Shown piece by piece: positions 45,801 to 55,829 of a stretch of 64,000 nt of DNA. The position numbers and the translations under genes are program-made. This DNA is from CAJCIT01 sp963771305. Lineage in GTDB: Bacteria > Acidobacteriota > Terriglobia > Bryobacterales > Bryobacteraceae. The notes under the pieces are model-generated. The model was given only the letters and a program-made list of their open reading frames with translations, was not told where the DNA came from and did no database searches. Within the stretch, counting starts at the first letter, position 1. Each line of letters opens with the position of its first letter. Location: assembly GCA_963771305.1 (NCBI GenBank), contig CAVYTS010000033.1, positions 434,001 to 498,000 of the forward strand. Direction: 5' to 3'.

Positions 45801-46223
45801 ATGATGCTCCCGATGAGTTCTAGCCGGGATTCCCTCATTCAATCCGCCATCGCTGCCAGGGAGAAGGCGCACGCACCCTACTCGCGATTCAAGGTTGGCG
45901 CTGCGCTGGAAACGGCCGCCGCGGATGGCAGCGAGCCTGCCATCTTCACCGGTTGCAACGTGGAGAACGCCACCTATGGGCTCACCATCTGCGCCGAACG
46001 AGTCGCGGTTCTAAAGGCCATCTCCGAAGGCATGACCGGTTTCACGTGCATCGCCATCGCCGCTGATACCGAAAACCTCACCCCTCCATGTGGGGCGTGT
46101 CGTCAGATTCTGTGGGAGTTCTGCGGCAATCTGGAGATCATCCTGGTGAACCTGAACGGGAAGTCGGAGAGCCTTCGCTTGGCCGACATCTTCCCCCGGC
46201 CCTTCGACTCGAGCTTTCTCTAA
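45801..46223 (+). CDS. cdd: Cytidine deaminase
   Basis: Protein of about 140 residues, homotetramer-type. It starts with AREKAHAPYSRFKVGAALET. The zinc and catalytic motif is TICAERVA (Cys, Glu), and the second zinc pair is PPCGACRQILWEF. It deaminates cytidine and deoxycytidine for pyrimidine salvage. The start could also be the ATG at 45813. Confidence 0.93.
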   Translation: MMLPMSSSRDSLIQSAIAAREKAHAPYSRFKVGAALETAAADGSEPAIFTGCNVENATYGLTICAERVAVLKAISEGMTGFTCIAIAADTENLTPPCGACRQILWEFCGNLEIILVNLNGKSESLRLADIFPRPFDSSFL

Positions 46224-46235
46224 GCACCCGCCCTG

Positions 46236-47162
46236 CTAATCGGCCAGCGACGGAAAGGTGCTCGAGATGTGGTCCTGCCACATCAAGCCGTCTTCGTCCA
46301 CAAACGTCCACAGTAAGCCTAACCCGGCGGGGAGCACGCTGATGAGGCTGCCGATCAGCCGGTTGTAACGGGCAGCGGGCCGGGGCCGGTTGCCGTCGAA
46401 ATCAACCAGCCGTATACGCGCCAGCTGCATGCCGATCGAATCCTGCCTCGACAGAATCCACATCAGCCGGTAGCTGAGGCTCACCACCGCGAACAGCACG
46501 GCGAGCCACAGGCCCGTAGTCTTATCAAACGCGAGCGGGCCGCCGAAATAAAGGACTGGCGTCAGCGCGGCCGCCCAGCCGGCTACCATGATCAGGCCAT
46601 CGATAGCACTGGCGTGTATCCGCATCCCGACTGGCGCCACCGGCGCTGCGCACACGATCGTCGGGTGAGGAGCGGTCCGGGCCTCCTGCTGGTGCGTGAA
46701 TTCAAATCTCTGCTGGTTCTCTTTGCTGACGCGTGGCTTCGGATTCCTTGGCGCGGTGGCACGACGGCTTTCGCGAGGCGACACTTCCATCCGTTCCACT
46801 TTCGGAGGGGCGGGACGGGATGCCTCAGCGGCACGAGCGCGTATGGCCTCGCGCTCGATGGGCGACCTCATGGAATCGACGGAAATGACCCGCGATTCCA
46901 TCGGCGCATCAAACAGGAGAGGCTGCCCCGGCTGAACCCGCTCCGCCCGCCGTTCGGGCTTCGGCTCAGGCCGCGTCTCCTCTGGCAATGCCATGTTCAG
47001 CGCCGGCGCCGTGGCGGTATCGAATATTTGCGCCCTCGCGGTCGCCGCGATCGGATACGTGTCAGGAGAAATACGGGTAGACGCGGAATTCAAGCGCCGC
47101 CCGCAACGTCGGCAGCGGTGCTCTTCGTCTGTATTCCAGGTCTGACAAAATTGACAAGTCAT
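46236..47162 (-). CDS. Zinc-ribbon and RDD-domain membrane protein
   Basis: Protein of 308 residues. The N-terminal zinc ribbon is MTCQFCQTWNTDEEHRCRRC. A long basic, proline-rich linker (residues 30-180) follows, then an RDD domain: HASAIDGLIMVAGWAAALTP, LMWILSRQDSIGMQLARIRL and later RLIGSLISVL. Two or three membrane helices. RDD proteins are transporters or membrane adaptors of mixed function. It converges on the cdd gene. Confidence 0.82.
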   Translation of the reverse strand: MTCQFCQTWNTDEEHRCRRCGRRLNSASTRISPDTYPIAATARAQIFDTATAPALNMALPEETRPEPKPERRAERVQPGQPLLFDAPMESRVISVDSMRSPIEREAIRARAAEASRPAPPKVERMEVSPRESRRATAPRNPKPRVSKENQQRFEFTHQQEARTAPHPTIVCAAPVAPVGMRIHASAIDGLIMVAGWAAALTPVLYFGGPLAFDKTTGLWLAVLFAVVSLSYRLMWILSRQDSIGMQLARIRLVDFDGNRPRPAARYNRLIGSLISVLPAGLGLLWTFVDEDGLMWQDHISSTFPSLAD

Positions 47163-47312
47163 TTGGACGTTATCTATACATTCATGGATTGTAAACGTTG
47201 TGGCGGGAAGCGGAAGGACTTGCCACTGAACGGTCTACCATGCTACGGTCATCGGTTGAAGCCGCCTGCCGCGTTAGACATCCTCCCAGTTTTCTTATCT
47301 AACAGAAAAACT

Positions 47313-49654
47313 GTGTTTTGTCACGAACATTCTTGCAATGTATTGTTTTTAGCGGGTTTTCTGGCTGTCTCAATCCTGGCGACTTGTGCTTTGAGCCAAA
47401 CCGCCCCCATTCGCCCGCTGCGCGTCGGCGCGCCCGCCTCGGACGAAATCAGCATCGAGGCCGTCTCCCAGAAACAGGACGGGGACATGATCTACCTCCG
47501 CGGCGATTGCAAAATCGAAACCACCGAAACCCTCGTCAAAGCGGACGAAATCGACTACAACCGCGACACCCACTGGGCAGAAGCCCGGGGCCACGTTCAC
47601 TTTGAAAACTTCGTGAATGGCGACAAGCTGGACGCCGACCACGGCAAGTACAACCTCCAATCCGACGAAGGCACCTTCTACGTCGTTAGCGGCACATCCC
47701 CGCCCAAGGTCGGCGCACGCCTGTTTCTGCTCACCACCACCAACCCGTTCTACTTCCAGGGCGAGTGGGCGGAGCGCATCAAGGACAAATACATCGTCCA
47801 TAACGGCTTTATGACGGACTGTAAGCTGCCCAAGCCATGGTGGACGCTCAACGCGCCCCTGTTCGACATCATCCCCGACAACCGCGCCATCGCCCGTCAT
47901 GCCGTCTACCGGATTCATCACATCCCGGTTCTTATACGCGCCGGTCTACACCCGTCCTCTGGGGCGCAATCCGCGCAAGAGCGGCTTTCTGACCCCGCAG
48001 ATCGGCAACAGCTCCACCAAGGGCTTCACCGTGGGGCTGGGCTACTACTGGGCCATTGCACGAAATTACGATGCCACCTATCAGGGCGAGTACTTCGGCA
48101 ACGGCGGTCTGGGACAACTCGCGGATTTCCGCGGCAAGCCTACCGCGAAAAGCGACTTTAACTTCACGCTGGTATAGCGTCAACGCCATCGGTACGCCGT
48201 CTCCCACCAGCGTCTTCAATTCACCTGGCTACACCTTTGAGATCACTGGCAAAGCGGAGCTGCCCTTGGGCTTCACGGGCCGCATGGACATCAACTATCT
48301 CAGCAGCTTCCTGTTCCGCCAGACCTTCAGCCAAACCTACAATGAGGCCATTAATTCGCAGGTCAACTCGGTGGGTTACGCCCAGCGCCATTGGACCGAC
48401 TACGTCCTCAGCATTGTCTTCAGGCGAAACCAGTTGTTTGAAAGCACTGAGCCCAATGACTTCGTGGCAATTGGGAAACTCCCGGAGGTCGCATTCGACA
48501 GCCGTGATCAGACCATTCTGAACGGCCCGCTGCCGGTATGGGTCTCCTTCGATTCCAGCTTTACGCTCGCTCGCCGTCAGGAGCCAACCTTCCAGAGCGG
48601 CGTCTTCGATCGCGAGGACATTTATCCCCACATCAGCACAGCCTTCAGCTTCGCCGGTTTCCGCCTTTCGCCCAGCTTCTCCCTTCGCGCAACCCATTAC
48701 GGCGAGTCCTATGTCCCTCCCTCCGGTGCGACGCCCACCACAGGAACGGAAACCTCAACCTCGACTTCCACTTCCGCGACAAACGTGGTTGAGCCCGAAA
48801 GCGTCAATCGCAAGGCGCTCGAGGTGGATCTCGACTTCCGGACGCCCACGCTGGAACGAATCTACTCGGTCCCGGACTGGCTGGGCGTGCAAATGAAGCA
48901 TGTCATCGAGCCCTATGCCACCTTCCAGTACGTCACCGGCATCGACAATTTCGACCGCATCATCACCATCGACCTCAATGATCTGTTCTCCGACACCAAC
49001 CAGGTCGAAATCGGCGTCATCAATCGCTTCTACGTGAAGGACAAGAAAGGCAAGGTGAACGAGCGGCTAAGTTGGTCCGTGGCCCAGCGCCGCTACTTCG
49101 ATACCACTTTCGGCGGCGCCCTGATACCCGGTGAGAGAAACGTCTTCACGGCCACTGAGGAACTCACCGCATTCGCGTTTGCCGCCACGCCTCGCAGCTA
49201 TTCGCCCGTGGTTTCCGATATCAAGGCGTATTTCGCACCTAACTTCAGCGGCGAGTGGCGCGCCGATTACGATCCCATGCTGGGCCGTTTCGACGCCAGC
49301 ATCATCAACCTGAACGCCCATTACCATAACTTCTTCGTGAATCTCAGCCACAACCTGCTGAATGGCTATCCCAGCCAGATTCCCACCGCCAACCAGATCA
49401 CCAACACCGTCGGCTACGGTAACAATAACCGTCGCGGTTGGAATGCGGCGTTTTCACTCACCTACGACTATGAGCGCGACGTCCTCCTGTACAATGTCAC
49501 GCAAGTCTCTTACAACACCGATTGCTGCGGCTTCAGCGCGCAGTTCCGCCGCTTCGCCCTCGGCGCCCGTAATGAGAACCAGTGGACCTTCTCGTATCAA
49601 ATCGCCAACGTCAGCTCCTTCGGATCCCTGCGCCGCCAGGATCGAATCTTCTGA
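47313..49654 (+). pseudogene. lptD: LPS-assembly outer-membrane protein LptD, two one-base frameshifts
   Basis: An N-terminal OstA/LptA-like domain (ISIEAVSQKQDGDMIYLRGD, TLVKADEIDYNRDTHWAEAR) is followed by a long beta-barrel region ending in YQIANVSSFGSLRRQDRIF. It inserts LPS in the outer leaflet. The reading frame breaks twice: near 47929 (HHIPV then LYAPVYTRPLGRNP in the next frame) and near 48170 (KSDFNFT then WYSVNAIGTPSP in the third). Each needs removal of one base. LptD is normally essential in LPS-bearing bacteria, so sequence errors are likely. The start is uncertain; the GTG at 47313 is one option. Confidence 0.8.
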
Positions 49655-49799
49655 CGACTCCAAAGCCGACGTAGGGGCGGGTCCAGAATCGCAAACCCGG
49701 AAGATTTGTGAATGGCGAAAGCCGCTCATCTATTCAGGAACATTTCGGGCTCGGCCTGCGTTTGCGAAAGCGACGGGATCAGGTTCGATGGAGGGACTC

Positions 49800-50174
49800 A
49801 TGAAGAAGCTTATCGTGCTCTTAACGCTTTGCGCGCTTGCGCATGGTGCGACACCACTTACCGGGAAATGGTCAGGCAGCTTTGACATCACCAACTCCGA
49901 TGGCGACAAGAAAGCCGATACGGCGTACATGGATTTGAGTGAGCAGGGCGGAAAAGTCGCCGGCACGGCGGGTCCCAACGCCGAGAAGCAATGGGCGCTT
50001 CGGAACGGAAAGCTGGATGGCCAGAAGCTCACGTTCGAAGTTCAAACCGAAGACGGCGGGGTGCTGATGTTTGATCTCACGTTCGACGGCGAATCGATTC
50101 AGGGCAAGTGCGAAGGCACGGGTAATGGCGGCGAGAAGATGTCGGCTAAAGTCAGCCTAAAGCGGACGAGCTGA
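49800..50174 (+). CDS. Small secreted beta-rich protein
   Basis: Protein of 124 residues. ATG 49800 has GGAGGG just before it and opens a signal peptide (MKKLIVLLTLCALAHG). The mature part is beta-rich with repeated TGKWSGSFD, GGKVAGTAG and GESIQGKCEGTGNGG segments, a lipocalin-like pattern common in Acidobacteria. No function known. The 196 bases after it (50175-50370) hold no gene. Confidence 0.7.
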   Translation: MKKLIVLLTLCALAHGATPLTGKWSGSFDITNSDGDKKADTAYMDLSEQGGKVAGTAGPNAEKQWALRNGKLDGQKLTFEVQTEDGGVLMFDLTFDGESIQGKCEGTGNGGEKMSAKVSLKRTS

Positions 50175-50370
50175 CGCGGTGGGCACTACCGAACCCCGCA
50201 GACCCGGCTACGATCGTCTCCAGTTTGGGGGTTGAGCGAGTGCTAACGCATTGAAATTAAAAGAAACAGGCCAGTCCTTTTGCACGAGGGGCGACCCGGC
50301 GCCGGGTTTGGTTCTCGCCCCGGAAGCAACGGCTCCTGACGCACCGCAAACCGGCTGGCGACAGTTTTCC

Positions 50371-52878
50371 TTATTCCCAGTGCAGCGCTCGCATCGGATC
50401 AACGCGGGTGGCGCGCCTTGCAGGCAGATATCCCGCTACCAGGGCCACAATCGCGATGCCAACCGCCGCCCCAAGAATCGTCGCCGGATCGTTGGGGGTC
50501 AGCCCGTACAATTGCGTCTCGACGAGTCGCGAGAGTGCCCACGCAGTGGGCAGCCCAATCGCCATGCCGACAGCGAAAAGAATCAGGACTTCCCGCATCA
50601 CCAACCAGATCACGTCCTGAGTGAAAGCGCCCAGCGCGATTCGAATGCCGATTTCACGCGTGCGCCAGGTCACCATATAAGCCATGACGCCATACAACCC
50701 AATCCCAGCCAGCAGTGTGGCCAGCAACGCGAATGCCGCGGACAGAGTCGCCACCATGCGCTCCGTCATCAGCGAGAGGTCCACTTGCTTCTCGACGGTG
50801 CGCATGTCGGTGATGGGAAGGTTGGGATCCACGTTTCGCGCTGTACGCCGGATCGAATCGAATATCGGATTGGGGTCGCCCATGGTGCGAACATACGCGT
50901 TCATGCCAAGCACGAATGAAACTTGCCGGTATGGCTGGAAGACTTCTTCCGGCATTTCATCCCGCATGCCTTCGTATTTCGTGTCGCGCGCGACGGCAAC
51001 AATGGTGATGGGTGTCTTGGTGCCCGGGTCGCCACCCATTCCGATGTGGCGGCCGATCGCGTTGATGGTCCCGAAATACCGCTTCGCGAACTTCTCGTTC
51101 ACGATGCAGACCTCCGGGGCTCCGCGCTCATCAAGATCCTCAAAATCGCGTCCCACCTGGATGGGCACATCCAGCGTCTTGAAGTACCCGGGAGAGACGT
51201 AATTCATATGCGGGTCCGGGATCCGATCCGCCTTCGGCGTATACCCTTCCACTGTGACCCAGTTGTCCCATTCGTCCCCCTGCAGCAGCGGCATCACAGC
51301 GAGGCTCGCCGATTGAACGCCCGGCAGCCCGTTCAGCCGTCCTAGGAGGTCTTTGTATATCTGCAGACTGCGTGCCTCCGGGTACCCATTCAGGGGCGCA
51401 TCGATGCCGAAGGCGAGCAGGTTCTTCGTGCGGAATCCAGGATCCAGCTCGCGAAGGTTCTGGAGGCTGCGAATGAAAAGCCCGGCTCCCACCAGGAGAA
51501 GCACCGATAACGCCACTTGCGCCACCACCAGAGCCTTCCGGATCGGCACGGACGCTCCGCCCACAACACCCGACGCCTGATCCTTTAAGGTTGATGCGAT
51601 CTCTGGTATGGTCGCCCGCAGGGCGGGTGCCAGACCAAAAATGATTCCGGTGGCCAGAGACACGGCCAGATTGAAGAGAAGGATTCGCCAATCGGGCGCG
51701 CTCGAGAGCGTCAGAGGAGTGCCCTCATGGGGCAGAAAGCCAAGCAGCGTGCGGTCCATCCAAATGGCCAGTGCCAAACCTAATAGCCCGCCCGTCAGAG
51801 ACAGAACCAGGCTTTCAGTTAGTAACTGGGCGAGCATGCGCGAGCGCCCGGCGCCCAGTGCAAGCCGCACCGCAATCTCTTTTTGACGCGCCGTCGCGCG
51901 GGCCAGCAGCAGGTTCGCCACGTTTGCGCAGGCGATCAGTAGCACCAGCCCCACCAGGCACATCAACACAATCAGGGGCTTCGAGAACTGGCGGCGAAGC
52001 TGCGATTGTCCCTTCGCGGCGGGAGTCAGGTTCATCCACATGCGCAGGAAGCCCTCTTTGGAATGGCTGGAGGCATGAGCGAATGCCTTTCCTGAACCTC
52101 CGCGTTGATGATCTGATGAAACAACGGCTGCAAGCCGGCTTTCGCTTGGTCTATGGACGTTCCCGGCTTCAGGCGGCCGTATGTGCCGACCCAACGCATC
52201 CGGCGGTTGTTCAGGCCGGCATAATCCAGCGGAACTAATTGCTTGCGCATCATTATCGGAACGCGAATCTGCGGCGCATGGCCGGTGTCGGTGCCATCGA
52301 ACCCGGCTTGGCTCACGCCAATCACCGTGAACGGATACCCGTTGATCAGGAGCTTCTTCCCGATGACGGCCGGGTCTAAGCCAAAACGGTTCTTCCAGTA
52401 GTCGTAGCTCAACACCGCAACAGGATGGCCGCCTTGCTGCAGGTCATCTTGAGCGTTGAATACGCGGCCAGCCGCGGCGCCCACACCCAGCACCGGGAAA
52501 TAGTTGCCGGACACAAATTCGCCCACCGCGTTTTCAGCGCCGCCCCCCGCGAACGTGACGCTCATATCGATTTCCGACGAGCAGAACATTCCATTGAATA
52601 CGCCGTTCCGGTCGAATGTCGGTATACATTGGGTAGGCCAACCGATTTGGGCCGTTATTGCCGCCGTAGTGCTCACCTTCTCCCGTCAGCAGCACCAGTT
52701 CCTGCGGGTTCTTAACCGGCAACAGCCGCAGTAGCAGCTGGTCAATGAGCGAGAAAATGGCGGTGTTCGCGCCTATGCCTAAAGCGAGCGATAGAATCGC
52801 GACGCCAACGAAAAGCGGCGACTTCGAAAGCGTCCGAAAGGCATACCGAATGTCTTGCAGAGCGTTGGCGAGGCTCAT
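50371..52878 (-). pseudogene. MacB-type orphan ABC permease (ADOP family), two frameshifts
   Basis: About 830 residues in three frames. The N-terminal piece starts MSLANALQDIRYAFRTLSKS (ribosome site AAAGGAG). The middle piece has GNYFPVLGVGAAAGRVFNAQ. The long C-terminal piece has LLIACANVANLLLARATARQ and ends RRATRVDPMRALHWE. Frame changes occur near 52606-52614 and 52087-52093 and compensate each other. The two FtsX-like domains and two periplasmic domains are those of acidobacterial duplicated orphan permeases, which lack their own ATPase gene. Confidence 0.8.
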
Positions 52879-53298
52879 GTGTTCTCCTTTTGACGAAAGC
52901 AATGCCCGGTTCGTTGGCAAGAAAACACACCAAGCCAGAATCGCGCCGCGCTAGCCGCTAGCTGTTGAAACAAAAGGTCACGGAGTACGCCATAACGACC
53001 CCGGGCGCAGACCCGTGGCCCGGGCTTTAGGCTGTGGTCCCTTGGAGTTCAGCCGGTATCGGTGGTGAGTTTCTAGGCTGTGGTGTCCTAAGGATATACG
53101 TTGGTCGCCGCCACTCTTCGGCTTTATCCGGATCGGCACTTTGCGCGGTTGTCAGACCACGACTCTCAAGCCCAAGTGTTTGGCGTCCAACTCCACAACC
53201 GTCAAACGAAGCCAGCAGTCTCCGAGCATCATTAAAGTCCCGGTCGGGGTAAGGACCAACTGGGACGCATCTTTACTGGGACAATAGGGAACAGCGGC
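52879..53298. other. Intergenic region without recognised gene
   Basis: About 420 bases between the divergent permease and radical SAM genes. A minus-strand frame (53152-53379) reads gene-like in part (TLMMLGDCWLRLTVVELDAK) but has no ribosome site, overlaps the radical SAM start and matches nothing I know. Confidence 0.35.
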
Positions 53299-54438
53299 AT
53301 GGCGAGCAGAATTCGAAAACTCGGGAAGAAGATCGACCGAACGTTCCGGGAAACCCGGATGTTCGCGCATGCAATGCAATCGGCGTCACACCCGATCCTC
53401 GCGCAGATTGTGCCGATTCGCCGCTGCAACCTCGATTGCACCTACTGCAACGAGTACGACAAAGTATCCGATCCGGTCCCGCTGGAAGTCATGTTGCGGC
53501 GCATTGATCGCCTGGGTGAGTTGGGCACGACCATCATCACGCTGAGCGGCGGTGAGCCTACGCTGCATCCGGATCTCTGTGCAATCATCCGCCGGATCCG
53601 GGAGCGGGGCGCCATCGCTACGCTCATTACAAATGGGCTGCTGTTGACACCGGAGGTAATTGAACGGCTGAACAGGGCCGGATTGGATTACCTGCAAATC
53701 AGTATCGACAACGTGCTGCCGGACCAGGTTTCGAAGAAGTCGCTCAAAGTTCTGGATCGAAAGCTGGAATGGCTGGCGGATTATGCCGAGTTCGGCGTCA
53801 CCATTAATTCGGTGTTGGGCGCAGGCATACGGAATCCCGAGGATGCTTTCACCGTAGGCGAGCGAGCGCGGGAACTTGGCTTCACGAGCACGGTAGGCAT
53901 TCTGCACGACCACACCGGTCAACTCAGACCGCTGGCGGCGGAGCAGCAGACGGTTTACGACCGCTTCCGGAAACTCAAGACGTCGCTTTTTTCGTTCGCG
54001 CATTTCGACAGCTTTCAGGAGAACATCAGCCGCGCCGTGCCGACCGCCTGGCATTGCCGCGCAGGTGGCCGGTTCCTTTACATCTGCGAAGAAGGCCTGG
54101 TGCATTACTGTTCACAGCAGCGTGGCCGGCCTGGAATTCCGTTGGACGACTACACGGAAACGGACATCGTTCGCGAGGCCGCCGCGAAAAAAGGCTGCGC
54201 GCCCTTCTGTACAATCTCCTGCGTGCATCAGACGGCCATGCTGGATGAGTTCCGCGAAAGGCCGCGAGAAACACTAGCCGGGATTCTGGACAGGCGCCGT
54301 CAGATGGACCCCGGCTTTCAATCCCCTTCCCTTGTGAGAGTGTTGTCTTGGTTGTTTTTAGATGAGCGGCGCCGAGAGTTTTTCGGGAAGCTATTCTTGA
54401 ATGTCCTACGGGTGAAAGCTCCGGTGGAAAGGGATTGA
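53299..54438 (+). CDS. Radical SAM protein with C-terminal cysteine cluster
   Basis: Protein of 379 residues. The radical SAM motif is RRCNLDCTYCNEYD (C43, C47, C50), followed by ITLSGGEPTLHPDL (SAM contact) and LQISIDNV. The C-terminal part has further cysteines (FLYICEEGLVHYC, CAPFCTISCVHQ) that could hold an auxiliary cluster as in SPASM proteins. The chemistry is unknown; no peptide substrate gene is adjacent. The start at 53299 is the only reasonable one. Confidence 0.82.
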   Translation: MASRIRKLGKKIDRTFRETRMFAHAMQSASHPILAQIVPIRRCNLDCTYCNEYDKVSDPVPLEVMLRRIDRLGELGTTIITLSGGEPTLHPDLCAIIRRIRERGAIATLITNGLLLTPEVIERLNRAGLDYLQISIDNVLPDQVSKKSLKVLDRKLEWLADYAEFGVTINSVLGAGIRNPEDAFTVGERARELGFTSTVGILHDHTGQLRPLAAEQQTVYDRFRKLKTSLFSFAHFDSFQENISRAVPTAWHCRAGGRFLYICEEGLVHYCSQQRGRPGIPLDDYTETDIVREAAAKKGCAPFCTISCVHQTAMLDEFRERPRETLAGILDRRRQMDPGFQSPSLVRVLSWLFLDERRREFFGKLFLNVLRVKAPVERD

Positions 54439-54481
54439 TCCGAGCCAACCTTGGCTTCAGTAACGCTTCCTTACTTTACGA

Positions 54482-54497
54482 GTCTGTGTGAAAACTC
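54482..54497. repeat. 16-base inverted copy, left partner
   Basis: GTCTGTGTGAAAACTC here matches the complement of 57197-57212 exactly. The pair brackets a 2.7-kb segment with thioesterase, glnK, small membrane protein and amtB. The surrounding 54439-54733 has a hairpin (GGACAG/CTGTCC) but no gene. Possibly ends of a lost mobile element. Confidence 0.4.
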
Positions 54498-54733
54498 TGG
54501 GCAGAGTGACGAGTCGACTGTGCTGCATCTTGGGACAGGCTCGCTCTGTCCACGCGGCGAATAGGCTTGCGTTGACAAGAGTGGATTTCGTGATCGCCTT
54601 GGGACAGAAGCGCGGAGTCTGTCGGAGATAGATTGTAACGGGAGAGACGCATTCACATCGATGAGTAGTGATGAGGAAGCGTTTCCGAAGTTGTGATTTG
54701 AACCAGCCATATCCGGATCGATATGCTGTGGGC

Positions 54734-55198
54734 ATGATTTCCCAGCGGATCTTCCCAACTTACGAACCGCAGAATCCCGACTTCGAGGCTCTTGTCCGGC
54801 AGAGCGTGGCTATGCAGCCCATGATGAAGATGATAGGTGCAACTATGGAGACGGTCGCACCTGGCGCCGTGACTATTCGGCTGCCGTTCGATGAACGGCT
54901 TACACAACAGAACGGCTATCTACACGCCGGTGCGGTGACGAGCGTGCTGGACAGCGCGTGCGGCTATGCGGCGTTCACGCTCGTGCCAGCGGGCTCGAAT
55001 ATTCTGTCGGTGGAGTTCAAGGTGAACCTGCTCTTGCGGGCGAAAAGCGATGCCTTTCTAGCCACCGGGCGTGTCTTGAAGGCCGGGAACACCTTGACTA
55101 TCTGCGAAGGCGAACTGGCGGCTCTTGGAGGACAGGGCGAGCAGAAGGTAGTGGCGATCATGACAGCGACGATGATGGTGATGCGTCCGAAGGAGTGA
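54734..55198 (+). CDS. PaaI-type hotdog thioesterase
   Basis: About 154 residues from ATG 54734. The hotdog motif is QQNGYLHAGAVTSVLDSACG followed by YAAFTLVPAG, with the usual HAG-x-N-like catalytic region. It hydrolyses acyl-CoA or aryl-CoA thioesters. A longer frame from 54668 has no supporting sequence. Confidence 0.85.
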   Translation: MISQRIFPTYEPQNPDFEALVRQSVAMQPMMKMIGATMETVAPGAVTIRLPFDERLTQQNGYLHAGAVTSVLDSACGYAAFTLVPAGSNILSVEFKVNLLLRAKSDAFLATGRVLKAGNTLTICEGELAALGGQGEQKVVAIMTATMMVMRPKE

Positions 55199-55223
55199 AA
55201 GCCAGCCAGTCCGCTCTAGCTAG

Positions 55224-55562
55224 CTAAAGCGCGGCTTCGCCGAGCTCGCCGTTGCGGATTCTGATTGCCTCTTGCACGTCGTAAACAAATATTTTGCCGT
55301 CGCCGATCTTGCCGGTGCGGGCCGCCTCGGCCACGCTTTTAATAACCTCATCAGCCCGAGCGGACGCGACGACGATTTCGAGTTTGACTTTGGGCAGAAG
55401 GTCCACATTGTACTCCTGTCCCCGATAGACCTCGGTATGACCCTTTTGTCGGCCGTGCCCGCGCACCTCGCTGATGGTAATGCCGTCCACCCCAATGGCG
55501 ACGAGCGCATCTTTTACAGCATCCAGCTTGAAGGGTTGGATTATCGCTTCGATCTTCTTCAT
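55224..55562 (-). CDS. glnK: P-II nitrogen regulatory protein
   Basis: Protein of 112 residues. MKKIEAIIQPFKLDAVKDAL is the signature start; the T-loop is GHTEVYRGQEYNVDLLPKVK with Tyr51, the uridylylation site of proteobacterial P-II. The C-terminal KIGDGKIFVYDVQEAIRIRN binds ATP. It is divergent from the amtB cluster, 85 bases apart. GlnB and GlnK cannot be separated by sequence; the amtB neighbour suggests GlnK. Confidence 0.93.
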   Translation of the reverse strand: MKKIEAIIQPFKLDAVKDALVAIGVDGITISEVRGHGRQKGHTEVYRGQEYNVDLLPKVKLEIVVASARADEVIKSVAEAARTGKIGDGKIFVYDVQEAIRIRNGELGEAAL

Positions 55563-55646
55563 TGTCTTCTGTCCTTAATTGGGCCGGTTTGCAGCGCGGT
55601 AGACACGCACTAGCATGTTACTTTAAGCCTTGAGACAATTTACTCG

Positions 55647-55829
55647 ATGAGGCTGGTGGGATTCCTACTGTTGCTAGCGGGATGGGGACTGGTTCTGTCA
55701 GCACTCGCGTTGCTCTTTTCCACGGTGCCTAGGGCTAGCTTTGCGCTAGCCGGGTTCGGGGTGGAATTGTTGGGATTGATCCTTGTTTTTCGTTCTCACC
55801 TTCCGCCTCGCCGGGAGGAGCGCGGGTGA
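55647..55829 (+). CDS. Small two-helix membrane protein before amtB
   Basis: Protein of 60 residues with two hydrophobic helices (VGFLLLLAGWGLVLSALALL, then FALAGFGVELLGLILVFRS) and a basic tail PPRREERG. Its stop overlaps the amtB start (GTGA at 55826-55829), so the two are translationally coupled. Not recognised; a small accessory protein for AmtB is a possibility. Confidence 0.65.
   Translation: MRLVGFLLLLAGWGLVLSALALLFSTVPRASFALAGFGVELLGLILVFRSHLPPRREERG

Noticed and set aside
46614..47312. Plus-strand frame joined to lptD
   Set aside because: It runs antisense to the RDD-domain gene and lacks signal or domain pattern; only the part after about 47313 belongs to lptD.
53152..53379. Minus-strand 75-codon gene before the radical SAM gene
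   Set aside because: Partly protein-like, but it overlaps the radical SAM start and has no ribosome site or known relative.
55563..55646. Sigma-54 promoter between glnK and amtB
   Set aside because: GG and GC pairs are present (GGGCCGGTTTGC), but the spacing is 7-8 and not 10 bases.
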